A stretch of 64,000 bases of DNA from Mycobacterium sp. ACS4331 (lineage in GTDB: Bacteria; Actinomycetota; Actinomycetes; Mycobacteriales; Mycobacteriaceae), in assembly GCF_001667265.1 (NCBI RefSeq), contig NZ_LZHW01000048.1, positions 40,901 to 104,900 of the forward strand. The letters run 5' to 3'. Below the pieces are notes generated by a model. It made no database searches. It saw only the letters and a list, made by a program, of their open reading frames with translations, and was not told the DNA's origin. Both the position numbers and the translations under genes were made by a program. Below, in pieces: positions 9,125 through 16,769 of the stretch. Position 1 is the first letter of the stretch; each line of letters begins with the position of its first letter.

Positions 9125-9967
9125 GTGAAACGCGTGGGTGACGCGATCGGTGCGGTGGTGGACAGAATCGTCGAGGAGTGGCAACTGCGCCCCGACGGCC
9201 CGGTGATCCGGGGGTCCCGGTCGGTCCTCCTGCCGGTGCGCACGTCGGCCTCGCTGCCGGCCGTGCTCAAGGTGGGACACCCCGGTGCGGCGGACACCCA
9301 GGAGCACCTTGTGCTCCGCCGGTGGGCCGGTGACGGCGCGGTCCGTCTTCTGCGGGCCGACCCACACCGCCGTGCGCTGCTCATCGAACGCCTGCACGCC
9401 CGCAGCCTGCTCGCGGTGTCCGACGCGCAAGCCTGCGTCGTGATCGCCGATCTGTACCGACGCCTGCACGTGCCGCCGCTGCCCCAGTTGGGTTCGCTGG
9501 CGTCTCTGGTGCAGAACTGGGTGCAGGATTTCGAGGCGCTGCCCCGCAGCGCGCCGATACCGCATCGTCTCGTCGAGCAGGCCAGCGCGACGGGGCGTGA
9601 ATTGGCAGGGGAGCGTAGCGATTCCGAGCGCACTCTGCACGGAGACCTGCACTACGGCGCGGTGCTGGCCGCCGATCGCGAACCGTGGCTGTGCATCTCG
9701 CCGCGGCCGGTCAACGGTGACCCGCACTCCGAGATCGCGCCCATGCTCTGGCACCGCTGGGATGATCTCGCCGGCCATGTCCGAGACGGGGTCCGGGCGC
9801 GGTTCTGGGCGCTGGTCGACGCCGCGGATTTCGACGAGGACCGTGCGCGGGCATGGGTGATCGTGCGTGTCGTTCATCAGGCGACTCGCGAACTGACCAG
9901 GGGCGCTGGGGCAGACGACGCAGCGGTGACGCGATGTGTCGCGATCGCCAAGGCGGTCCAGGATTAG
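9125..9967 (+). CDS. Aminoglycoside phosphotransferase (APH(6)/hydroxyurea kinase-like) fold protein, metal-ligand residues replaced
   Basis: The fold is that of the streptomycin/hydroxyurea phosphotransferase family. RTLHGDLHYGAVL is the catalytic loop, and EPWLCISPRPVNGDPHSEIAPMLW is the segment that in relatives reads I-D-P-K/R-P...EIAPMLW. H172, G173 and D174 are intact. The Mg-binding Asn five residues after the catalytic Asp is Ala179, and the Asp of the DFG-like I-D-P motif is Ser192. Both changes are clear in the DNA (GCG and TCG). The protein may therefore be catalytically impaired or use another chemistry. The start is uncertain: GTG at 9125 or GTG at 9134. TACGGT at 9121-9126 could be a -10 box for a leaderless start at 9134. 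The end overlaps the convergent DMT gene by 4 nt. Confidence 0.8.
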   Translation: MKRVGDAIGAVVDRIVEEWQLRPDGPVIRGSRSVLLPVRTSASLPAVLKVGHPGAADTQEHLVLRRWAGDGAVRLLRADPHRRALLIERLHARSLLAVSDAQACVVIADLYRRLHVPPLPQLGSLASLVQNWVQDFEALPRSAPIPHRLVEQASATGRELAGERSDSERTLHGDLHYGAVLAADREPWLCISPRPVNGDPHSEIAPMLWHRWDDLAGHVRDGVRARFWALVDAADFDEDRARAWVIVRVVHQATRELTRGAGADDAAVTRCVAIAKAVQD

Positions 9968-10845
9968 GTCGGCGAGACGCGGGCTCGCACCGCGACCAGG
10001 CCGCCGCCGATGACCAGGGCCATGCCCACATACGTCAGCAGGGTCGGTCGGTGGTCCCAGACGAGCCAGTCGATGATCGCGGTGAACACGATGACCGAAT
10101 AGATGAACGGGCCCACCTTCTCCGCTGACGCGTAGCGGTAGGCGATCACGATGAGAAGCTGCGAGAGCAGCTGAGCCACCCCCAGACCGATCAGCGCCGG
10201 CCAGGCCCGGCCGGGGAACGGCTGCCAGTCCAACACCGCGATGGGCACGGAGAACAGCGTGGAGAGCAGGAAGTAGTAGAACAGGATTCGGCCCGTGGGC
10301 TCGGTGGCACCCAGCCAGCGGACCGACATCATCGCGACGGCCAACAGCACCGCGCCCGCCAATGCCGCCAGTTCGCCGGTGTTGAAAGACTTTCCCTGCG
10401 GCTGAAGCACCAGCAGCACCCCGACGAACCCGATTCCCGCGCCCAGCCAGGTCACGCCCGCCGAGCGTGTCCGGGTGGCCATCCACGCGACGGCCGGCAT
10501 CCACAGCGGAGCGCTGTAGGTCAGCAGAGTGGCGTTGGCCAGCGGGATCTGCGTGATGGCGAAGAACAAGGCATACCAGCATGCGGTGCCGGTGGCCGCT
10601 CGGAGGATGTGCAGTGCGATCCGCTCGGTCCGCAGAACGGCCCATCCGCCCCGCAGCGCGACCGGAAGAACGAAGACCAAACAGATCAGATTCTGGAACA
10701 GCAGCAGCACCCCGGTCGAGGTGTACTGCCCGCAGACCTTCGCCAGCGTGCCCACGAGTGCGACGCAGAAGAACGCGACGGTGGTGAGAACCGCTGCCAG
10801 GGGCAGGTTCTCGGGCCGGTGGCCGGTGGGCCGTGGCTCAGTCAT
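9964..10845 (-). CDS. DMT superfamily (EamA) transporter (293 aa)
   Basis: This is an inner-membrane protein with about ten hydrophobic helices arranged as two EamA repeats (about 18-150 and 160-285). The motifs include SAPLWMPAVAWMATR at the end of the first repeat and GLGVAQLLSQLLIVIAYRYASAEKVGPFIYSVIVF in the second. EamA proteins export amino acids, metabolites or drugs, or recycle cell-wall sugars; the substrate here is unknown. Start ATG is at 10843-10845 and overlaps the upstream SDR stop by 8 nt, so the two form an operon. Confidence 0.85.
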   Translation of the reverse strand: MTEPRPTGHRPENLPLAAVLTTVAFFCVALVGTLAKVCGQYTSTGVLLLFQNLICLVFVLPVALRGGWAVLRTERIALHILRAATGTACWYALFFAITQIPLANATLLTYSAPLWMPAVAWMATRTRSAGVTWLGAGIGFVGVLLVLQPQGKSFNTGELAALAGAVLLAVAMMSVRWLGATEPTGRILFYYFLLSTLFSVPIAVLDWQPFPGRAWPALIGLGVAQLLSQLLIVIAYRYASAEKVGPFIYSVIVFTAIIDWLVWDHRPTLLTYVGMALVIGGGLVAVRARVSPT

Positions 10846-11713
10846 GGGGCGCGTGGCCGGCCCTGGGGCTGCGACGGTTCATCAGTCGGGTCTCGCGTTC
10901 GAGGACGCCGTTGAGTGCGCGAGGAGAGATGACGTCGAGGGCGCGCAGCGCGACCGCCTTGCGGGGTGCGATGCGCACCGGGCGGGTGCGGGCGGCGTGG
11001 ACCATCCACCGTGCGGCCTCGTCGGCCGAGAGGGCGGCAATGCCGTCGTAGGCGCGGGTCGGGGCGATCATCGGAGTGGACACCAGCGGGTAGTAGATGG
11101 TGGTGGAAGCCACGCCCTGGCAGCCCCATTCGGTGCTGATGACTCGGCTGACGGCACTCAGCGCCGCCTTGGATGCGTTGTAGGCGGCGAACATCGGCGA
11201 CGACTCCGGAAGCACCCGCCAGGTCGCGACGTTGATGATGTGCCCGTCGCCGCGTTCGATCATCCCCGGTGCCAGCCCACGGATCAGACGCAGCGGGGCG
11301 TAGTAGTTGAGTTGCATGACGCGTTCGATGTCATGCCAGCGCTCCAGCGATTCAGCCAGCGGCCTGCGGATCGACCGCGCGGCGTTGTTGATCAGGATGT
11401 CCACCGGGCCGACTGATTTCGCCACTTCGTCGACCGCGTCGAGGTCGGCGAGATCGGCGGGCACAGCCAGTGCGTGGCCGCCGACGGCGGTGATCTGATC
11501 GGCGATCTGCGTCAACAGATCGGCTCTGCGTGCGACGAGGATGACCGATGCGCCCTGTGCGGCGAGCCCGCCCGCGGCCACCGCGCCGATCCCCGATGAC
11601 GCGCCGGTCAGCAGAATCCGCTTGCCGCGCAGGTCGATGCGCGCACCACCCGGCCAGCGCGGCAGTGGGCGCATGCCGGCCATTCGCATCGCCCGCTTCA
11701 TCTCTGGAATCAC
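10838..11713 (-). CDS. Short-chain dehydrogenase/reductase
   Basis: This is a Rossmann-fold SDR. TGASSGIG is the cofactor-binding glycine motif about 30 residues from the start, NNAA is present, and YNASK is the catalytic Tyr-x-x-x-Lys. The strand that normally carries the catalytic Ser reads IINVATWRV, so the Ser position is Thr or Trp. This may reflect a subfamily feature or altered activity. VARRADLL after strand 2 suggests NADP preference. GTG at 11713 is chosen because GAGAGGCGGG lies just upstream; ATG at 11701 is the alternative. It overlaps the DMT transporter gene. The substrate is unknown. Confidence 0.8.
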   Translation of the reverse strand: MIPEMKRAMRMAGMRPLPRWPGGARIDLRGKRILLTGASSGIGAVAAGGLAAQGASVILVARRADLLTQIADQITAVGGHALAVPADLADLDAVDEVAKSVGPVDILINNAARSIRRPLAESLERWHDIERVMQLNYYAPLRLIRGLAPGMIERGDGHIINVATWRVLPESSPMFAAYNASKAALSAVSRVISTEWGCQGVASTTIYYPLVSTPMIAPTRAYDGIAALSADEAARWMVHAARTRPVRIAPRKAVALRALDVISPRALNGVLERETRLMNRRSPRAGHAPHD

Positions 11714-11819
11714 TGCCCGCCTCTCGTGCCGGGCCTCTCCCAGCGCTGTCAATCTAGGGTGTGACCCGGCTGGGCGCAGCGGATCGGAGGATTCGCGGGG
11801 GCGGGCGACCCGGCTGCGC

Positions 11820-12647
11820 TCAGATGGGCTGCCAGAGTGCGGGTGTGGCCGGCGGCATCCAGTTCGGATCGTAGACGGTGTGCGCCTGCCGGCACCGGTA
11901 GGACCTGCCGTTGTAGGTGACCGTGTCGCCCACCGCATATTTCGCGCCGACGGTCCATGACGTGCCCGACGGCGGTTTGGTCGTGGTCGGCGCCTGCGTG
12001 GTGGTCGACGGTTTGGTCGTCGTGGTGGCGGGCGCTGTTGTCGTGGTGGTGGGTGCCGTCGTGGTGGTGGGTGCCGTCGTGGTGGTCGGTGCTGTCGTCG
12101 TGGTGGGTGTTGTTGTGGTCGTTGGTGTTGTGCCGCCGCCGATTTCGAGGTCGACACACGAATAGAACGCGTTGGAGGTGTCGCCGATGTTCCAGATCCC
12201 CAAGAGCTTCTGGCGGCCACTGAAACCGTCGAGATCCACAGTGTGGGTCACCGTCGCACCGGGTTGCGCATTGTTGCCATTGACATAGCCCACCCTGGTG
12301 TTGCCGATGTAATACTCCCAGTTCGCCGTTCGGTGGCGCGCGGTGTTCGTCCAGGTGAAGGTCGCGGAATTGCCCACGGGCGTCACCTTCCACGGCTTGC
12401 TGTCGTCATTGAGTTCGGCGAACTGCGACAGGTTGGCGTGGCAGCTGCGCAGGCCCTGGGGGCCTTCCACGCTCTGCGGTTCGTATCTGATGGCACCGCA
12501 CTGGACGACGCCGGACGCGCACTGCGCCTGACGGCTGCCGGGCGACGAGATGTAGCCGTGCGCTTGCGCTTCCGGCATCGGCAGCGCGAAGAGAAGAAGC
12601 GGGGTGATTGCGGCGACACCGAGTGAGGATGCGGTGGGTTTCTTCAC
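11820..12647 (-). CDS. Secreted AA10 lytic polysaccharide monooxygenase with CBM5/12 domain (275 aa)
   Basis: The signal peptide ends in EAQA, leaving His30 as the mature N-terminus, as required for the copper histidine brace. The second brace histidine is H105 in NTARHRTANWEYY, and the axial position is F161 in SNAFYSCVDL. This is the AA10 pattern for enzymes that oxidatively cleave chitin or cellulose. Residues about 172-226 are a Thr/Pro/Ala linker made of repeated TTTTAP units. Residues about 229-275 (WTVGAKYAVGDTVTYNGRSYRCRQAH...W) form a small aromatic carbohydrate-binding module of the CBM5/12 type common on chitinases. GTG start at 12645-12647 has AGGGAG about 9 nt upstream. No chitinase or cellulase neighbours it. 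Confidence 0.9.
   Translation of the reverse strand: MKKPTASSLGVAAITPLLLFALPMPEAQAHGYISSPGSRQAQCASGVVQCGAIRYEPQSVEGPQGLRSCHANLSQFAELNDDSKPWKVTPVGNSATFTWTNTARHRTANWEYYIGNTRVGYVNGNNAQPGATVTHTVDLDGFSGRQKLLGIWNIGDTSNAFYSCVDLEIGGGTTPTTTTTPTTTTAPTTTTAPTTTTAPTTTTTAPATTTTKPSTTTQAPTTTKPPSGTSWTVGAKYAVGDTVTYNGRSYRCRQAHTVYDPNWMPPATPALWQPI
12010..12135 (-). repeat. Coding tandem repeat, about 18-nt units (TTTTAP linker)
   Basis: Within the LPMO linker the plus strand shows runs of GTGGTGGGTGCCGTC-like 18-nt units. They encode TTTTAP, TTTTAP, TTTTAP and degenerate flanking copies. The low-complexity repeat is in frame and glycosylation-prone, and is a likely site of length variation between strains. Confidence 0.8.
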
Positions 12648-12948
12648 TTGTCAGTTCTCCCTTGATGTCTCGCGGTTGGCCCGGGTTCGGGGATCGAGCT
12701 GAGACAACGGACGCTACAAGCATCAGGTGGGCCGCAACTATGTTTCGCGTGCGTCAATACTGCAACCGGTCGATAACGATCCGGAGAAGCGTGAGTTCTG
12801 TTCGAGGTCATGAAGCACGGCGCGGCAGGCGCCGTCACCCCATGCCGCGGCCGGGGGTCGGTGATCTGAGAGTCAGAGCCGATCACAGGCCATCCACGCG
12901 GGTTTCGGCGAGACTGGGCGTCGACGGTCGATCGAAGGTGTGCGGACC
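12648..12948. other. Divergent intergenic region between LPMO and lytic transglycosylase genes
   Basis: About 300 bp without a supported gene. It should hold the promoters of both outward-facing genes. The LPMO side has a clear AGGGAG ribosome site. The transglycosylase side has GAAGG at 12934-12938. I see no strong palindrome or RNA element. Confidence 0.5.
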
Positions 12949-13914
12949 ATGACCAATGCGTCTTCCGGCGGGACTCGTTCTGCGTTTCTTGTCGCTGTGG
13001 TGCTGACGCTGAGCGGGTGCTCGGACGCCGAGAATCCGGCGCCGACCACGGCGACCACGACGACGGTGACCACGGCCGGCGCCCCATCGTCGCGGCCGGA
13101 GGTCCCGCGCGGGGCATTGGCCAAGGATCCCGTGCAGCTCGCCGATGACCTCTTCGACGATGAGCAGGCCCTGCGCGATCCGTCGTCGACAGAGGCCGCA
13201 CTTGCCGCCGCGGCTGCGCGGCAGCAGGCGGCCTATCGCGTGCTCGGACGCCGTCGGGACTGGGAGCCGATCGTGCGGCGTCGTGTGCCGCCGGCACTGT
13301 TGGAGAGCTACGACCGCAACATCGACGCGCGGCGCAACCTCACCGCGTTGGGGGAGAGCTCCGGCGTCCGCGACACGGTTCCGGCATGGCGCATCGTCGC
13401 ACCGGCGCCGGCCGAGGAACTGCTGGGGCACTTCCGCGAGGCGGAGGCGGCCACCGGTGTGCCCTGGGCGCACCTGGCGGCGATCAACATGATCGAGACC
13501 GGCTTCGGCCGGATCGAGGGCACGAGCACCGCCGGTGCTCAGGGGCCCATGCAGTTCATGCCCGCCACCTGGGCCGAATACGGTGCCGGTGGCGACATCC
13601 ACGCGCCTCGCGACAGCATCATGGCGGCGGCCCGTTTTCTCTCCGCACAGGGCTTTGCGGCCGATCGCGACCAAGCGCTGTTCCGCTACAACAACTCCGA
13701 CAGATATGTGCGGGCGGTCAACGACTACGCCGCGGTGATGGACTCGGACCCGGCGGCGTTTCGCGCCTATCACCGGTGGGAGGTCTACTACGTCACCGTC
13801 GTCGGCGATGTGCTGCTGCCCGTGGGCTATTCGGAGACGGCGCCGGTCCCGGTCACGGAGTATCTGGGCCGTGTCTCGCCTTCCTCACCGGCGGTCACCA
13901 CGCCGACGCGGTGA
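12949..13914 (+). CDS. Lytic transglycosylase-like lipoprotein (SLT domain, 321 aa)
   Basis: The lipobox LTLSGC places the acylated Cys at residue 24, so the protein should be anchored outside the cytoplasmic membrane. A Thr/Pro-rich spacer (about 30-55) follows. The catalytic domain has E183 in INMIETGFGRIEG, the usual transglycosylase glutamate, then STAGAQGPMQFMPATW, the SLT/goose-lysozyme signature. Such enzymes cleave peptidoglycan glycan strands during growth or separation. ATG at 12949 is preferred to the in-frame GTG at 12940 because GAAGG lies about 10 nt before the ATG and too near the GTG. Confidence 0.88.
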   Translation: MTNASSGGTRSAFLVAVVLTLSGCSDAENPAPTTATTTTVTTAGAPSSRPEVPRGALAKDPVQLADDLFDDEQALRDPSSTEAALAAAAARQQAAYRVLGRRRDWEPIVRRRVPPALLESYDRNIDARRNLTALGESSGVRDTVPAWRIVAPAPAEELLGHFREAEAATGVPWAHLAAINMIETGFGRIEGTSTAGAQGPMQFMPATWAEYGAGGDIHAPRDSIMAAARFLSAQGFAADRDQALFRYNNSDRYVRAVNDYAAVMDSDPAAFRAYHRWEVYYVTVVGDVLLPVGYSETAPVPVTEYLGRVSPSSPAVTTPTR

Positions 13915-13931
13915 CCTCTGCCTCGCGCCGG

Positions 13932-14705
13932 CTACTGCGCGAGGTATCCGCCGTCGACAGGCAGCACCGCGCCGGTGATGAAAGAGGCGTCGTCAGAGGC
14001 AAGGAAGGCGATGGCGCTGGCGACTTCGGCCGGCTCGCCGAGACGGCCCATCGGATGCATCCGCTCGACCGTCGCCAAATATTCCGAGCCACCCGGCTCA
14101 TCCCGCATCTGATTGACCCGCTCGGTTTGAATCGTTCCTGGGGCAACGGCGTTGACTCTGATCCCGTGATCGGACCACTCGACCGCCAGATGTTTGGTCA
14201 AGCCGGTGGCGATGAACTTGGCGGGGCCGTAAGCCGCCTGCCGTTTCTGGCCGGCCACCCCGGAGATCGAGGAGAGGCAGACGATGGCGCCACCGCCGGT
14301 CGGCAGCATCGCCTCGATCGCGAACTTGCACGTGAGGAACATGCCGCGCCCGTCGACGGCCATCACCTCATCCCAGCCGTCGGGGGTCATCTCCGTCGCA
14401 TCGCCGAGCGGGATGATGCCGGCGTTGGCGACCAGCACGTCGAGCCGGCCGAAGCGGTCGGTCGCCGCCCCGATCATCCGCCGCGCGTCCTGCTCGACCG
14501 CGACGTCGCCGATGACCGTCTCGACCTCCGCGTCGGCCTGCCGCAGTTCGGCGGCCAGGGCCAACAGCGGATCACCCTGAATGTCGGTCAGGGTCAGCCG
14601 TGCGCCCTCACGCGCGAAGCGCTCAGCGGTCGCCCGACCGATGCCGAAGGCCGCACCGGTGATCACCGCGGATTTCCCGCCGAGGCGTCCTTGTCCGTGG
14701 ATCAC
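13932..14705 (-). CDS. Short-chain dehydrogenase/reductase (about 257 aa)
   Basis: This is a classical SDR. TGAAFGIG is the NAD(P) motif, VANAGI follows, and the catalytic Ser sits in VCLSSISGVAG with YGPAK as the Tyr-Lys pair. ITGAVLPVDGGY is the typical C-terminal substrate-loop end. The Asp after strand 2 (TLTDIQ) suggests NAD(H) preference. The start is uncertain: GTG at 14705 gives the usual short leader before the glycine motif, while GTG at 14768 would add 21 residues without a better ribosome site. It is convergent with the transglycosylase gene (17-nt gap). The physiological substrate is unknown. Confidence 0.8.
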   Translation of the reverse strand: MIHGQGRLGGKSAVITGAAFGIGRATAERFAREGARLTLTDIQGDPLLALAAELRQADAEVETVIGDVAVEQDARRMIGAATDRFGRLDVLVANAGIIPLGDATEMTPDGWDEVMAVDGRGMFLTCKFAIEAMLPTGGGAIVCLSSISGVAGQKRQAAYGPAKFIATGLTKHLAVEWSDHGIRVNAVAPGTIQTERVNQMRDEPGGSEYLATVERMHPMGRLGEPAEVASAIAFLASDDASFITGAVLPVDGGYLAQ

Positions 14706-14818
14706 CGCGTCGCCATCGCAATCCGGAAACCGCCGTTCGGGCCTGTGTGCATCGCCGTATCGTGCCACCGCAGGTCGAACGGTGTCCGGTTTTCGGTCGC
14801 CGCGGTGTGCGTGGGGAC

Positions 14819-14856
14819 CGAAAAGAAAACAGGTCAGAGATGTTCTCTCTGACCTG
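14819..14856 (-). terminator. Rho-independent terminator of ssrA
   Basis: A perfect 11-bp stem (14830-14840 with 14846-14856) with a 5-nt loop is followed on the minus strand by the T-rich run GTTTTCTTTTC. It lies about 12 nt beyond the tmRNA 3' end. Confidence 0.85.
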
Positions 14857-14867
14857 CTTCTTCTCTG

Positions 14868-15232
14868 TGGAGCTGCCGGGAATCGAACCCGGGTCCTACG
14901 GCATTCCCTCGAGGCTTCTCCGTGCGCAGTTCGCTGTGCCTCTACTCGGATCTCTCAGTCACGCGAACAAGCCGAGATGACGATCCCAGTCGCTGTTGGG
15001 TGTCCCGATGAGTCCCGCGACCGAACTCATCGGTTGATCCCTCTAGATGACGCCAGGGTCCGGGTCGAGGGCGGTCCCGGTCTGACGGACTAGCTTCGCT
15101 TAGGCAGCGAGAGCGTAGTCGCGCTGATTGGTATCGGCGCTTAATTGGTTGCAACGACGCTTACGGTGGTCTCTTGCCTGCACCGGCACGCTTCCCTTGA
15201 TTCGATGCGCGAAGTCGAAACCGTTCAGCCCC
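14868..15232 (-). ncRNA. ssrA: Transfer-messenger RNA (tmRNA)
   Basis: The 5' end GGGGCTGAACGGTTTCGACT and the 3' end CGGGAATCGAACCCG...CAGCTCC-A form the tRNA-like domain, with a 7-bp acceptor stem (GGGGCTG with CAGCTCC) and a T-loop TTCGAATC-like arm. The resume codon GCC begins the tag frame at 15138, reading ADTNQRDYALAA-TAA (15138 down to 15100). The C-terminal ALAA is the ClpXP degron. The discriminator A at 14868 is followed by CAG, so the CCA tail is not encoded and must be added. tmRNA rescues stalled ribosomes with SmpB; no smpB gene is in this window. The length is about 365 nt, as expected for mycobacteria. Confidence 0.96.
15100..15138 (-). other. tmRNA proteolysis-tag reading frame (ADTNQRDYALAA)
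   Basis: Twelve codons plus TAA lie inside ssrA. The frame begins at GCC after CCAATTAAGC. The tag keeps the QRDYALAA core of mycobacterial tags. Confidence 0.93.
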
Positions 15233-15321
15233 TCGCGCACATCCCGCCGACTTTCGGCGGGACTCGTCCATCTTACCGGCAGGCCCGACAAGGGCCAGCG
15301 ATTAAATGTCTCAGACCGGTA

Positions 15322-15522
15322 TCAGTCCAGGTCAGAGTCGCGTTCGCCGAGGTAGGCGAGCAGTGCGGCGTCCTCGGAGGTGAGGCGGTCGACCTCTTCC
15401 CCGCCGTCGCACGTGACCAGCGCCACCGTCACCGAACCGGCGCCGCGATGCAGCACCCGCCAGTGCGCGCCGGACTGCTCCCACCGTTGCAGTACCGCAA
15501 CCGGATCGAGGCTCATTCCCAT
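15322..15522 (-). CDS. Conserved small hypothetical protein (66 aa)
   Basis: The product begins MGMSLDPVAVLQRWEQSG and contains a short beta-hairpin-like stretch (WRVLHRGAGSVTVALVTCDGGEEVDRL) and an acidic C-terminus (YLGERDSDLD). No catalytic motif, signal peptide or membrane segment is visible. It has the look of the short acidic proteins found beside ssrA in mycobacteria, but I do not recognise a function. ATG at 15522 has AGGCAAG upstream; ATG at 15516 is the alternative. Its start is only 13 nt from that of the divergent LLM gene, so both transcripts are likely leaderless or overlapping. Confidence 0.65.
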   Translation of the reverse strand: MGMSLDPVAVLQRWEQSGAHWRVLHRGAGSVTVALVTCDGGEEVDRLTSEDAALLAYLGERDSDLD

Positions 15523-15535
15523 GATCTTGCCTGCC

Positions 15536-16417
15536 ATGATCGGCCGGGTGGAGATAGGACTGCATGCCCTCGGCATCGACTCGGGCGCCGAGCGCACGGT
15601 GATCGATGCCGTGGCCGCGGCGGCCGAACGGGCCGGATTCTCCACGCTGTGGGCCGGCGAACACATCGCCATGGTCGACGAGTCCTCGTCGCGCTACCCC
15701 TATTCGTACGACGGCCGGATGGCCGTGCCGGCAACCGCGGACTGGCTGGACCCCTTCATCGCGCTGAGCTTCGCCGCGGCCGCCACCACCAGGATCGAAC
15801 TGGCGACCGGCGTGCTTCTGCTCGCCGAGCACAACCCGGTCATCGTGGCCAAGCAGGCCGCGTCGTTGGACAGGCTGTGCGGGGGACGCTTCACGCTCGG
15901 GGTGGGTGTCGGGTGGTCCCGCGAGGAGTTCGACGCGCTCGGGGTGCCGTTCGACGGGCGGGCACAGCGGGTCCAGGAGTACGCCGCAGCCATGCGCACC
16001 CTGTGGCGTGACGATCCGGCGTCGTTCCACGGCGAGTTCGTGAACTTCGACGGCATCCGGGTGAACCCGAAACCGCGGCGCGGACGAATTCCGGTGGTGC
16101 TCGGCGGCAACAGCGACGCCGCACTGCGCCGGGTCGTGGAGTGGGGTGACGGCTGGTACGGCTACAGCCTCGGCGATCTGGAGGAGGTCGCCGAGCGGGT
16201 CTCGCTGCTGCGGGGACTGTGCCGTTCGGCCCACCGTGATCCGGGTGACCTGAGGTTGTCGGTCTCGTTGCGGCACCCCTCGCCGAATGACGTGGGCCGG
16301 CTCGCCGACATCGGCGTGGACGAACTGGTGCTGGTGGGAAGTCCGCCGGCTGATCCGATCGAGGCGGAGGCCTGGGTCGGTGACCTTGCCCGCCAGTGGA
16401 TGTGGGTGCTGCACTGA
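15536..16417 (+). CDS. Luciferase-like (LLM) F420-dependent oxidoreductase (about 293 aa)
   Basis: This is a TIM-barrel of the bacterial luciferase/F420-dependent family. The order is typical: an N-terminal EIGLHAL strand, AERAGFSTLWAGEHIA, the LATGVLLLAEHNPVIVAKQAASLDRLCGGRFTLGVGVGW core, and PVVLGGNSDAALRRVVEWGDGWY. Mycobacterial members usually use F420 rather than FMN. The substrate is unknown. ATG at 15536 and GTG at 15548 (MEIGLHAL) are both possible starts. The downstream DUF488 gene starts 4 nt after its stop, suggesting an operon. Confidence 0.85.
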   Translation: MIGRVEIGLHALGIDSGAERTVIDAVAAAAERAGFSTLWAGEHIAMVDESSSRYPYSYDGRMAVPATADWLDPFIALSFAAAATTRIELATGVLLLAEHNPVIVAKQAASLDRLCGGRFTLGVGVGWSREEFDALGVPFDGRAQRVQEYAAAMRTLWRDDPASFHGEFVNFDGIRVNPKPRRGRIPVVLGGNSDAALRRVVEWGDGWYGYSLGDLEEVAERVSLLRGLCRSAHRDPGDLRLSVSLRHPSPNDVGRLADIGVDELVLVGSPPADPIEAEAWVGDLARQWMWVLH

Positions 16418-16421
16418 CCTG

Positions 16422-16769
16422 ATGCAGATGAGGCGCGTCTACGACGCCGTCGAGTCAGACGAGGGCCGGCGGGTCCTGGTTGATCGGCTGTGGCCACGCG
16501 GCATCGCCAAAACGGATCCACGAGTGGGGCGCTGGCTCCGGGATGTGGCACCGTCGACCGAACTGCGGCACTGGTACGAACACGACCCGGCGAAGTTCGA
16601 CGAGTTCGTTGCGCGTTACCGCGCCGAACTGGCCGACGGGCCCGCGGCCGAGGCCCTGGCCGAACTGCGTCGCCTCGCCAACGAGGGACCTTTAACCCTC
16701 GTGACGGCGACCAAAGACCTCAATCTGAGCCACCTGATCGTGTTGACTCGTCTGTTGGAGGGCACATGA
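16422..16769 (+). CDS. DUF488 family protein (115 aa)
   Basis: The protein is short and shows the DUF488 hallmarks: VLVDRLWPRGIAK near the N-terminus, RWLRDVAPSTELRHWYEHDP in the middle and LTLVTATKDLNLSHLIVLTRLL at the end. The family is widespread and uncharacterised; it has been suggested to bind nucleic acid or be a small hydrolase, but no catalytic residues can be assigned. It lies between the LLM oxidoreductase (4-nt gap) and a small membrane protein (TGATG overlap), so the three are probably co-transcribed. Confidence 0.85.
   Translation: MQMRRVYDAVESDEGRRVLVDRLWPRGIAKTDPRVGRWLRDVAPSTELRHWYEHDPAKFDEFVARYRAELADGPAAEALAELRRLANEGPLTLVTATKDLNLSHLIVLTRLLEGT

Noticed and set aside
12010..12135. 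Possible CRISPR-like or VNTR repeat
   Set aside because: Units are 18 nt, contiguous and in frame with no spacers; they encode the LPMO linker, so they are a coding repeat, not CRISPR.
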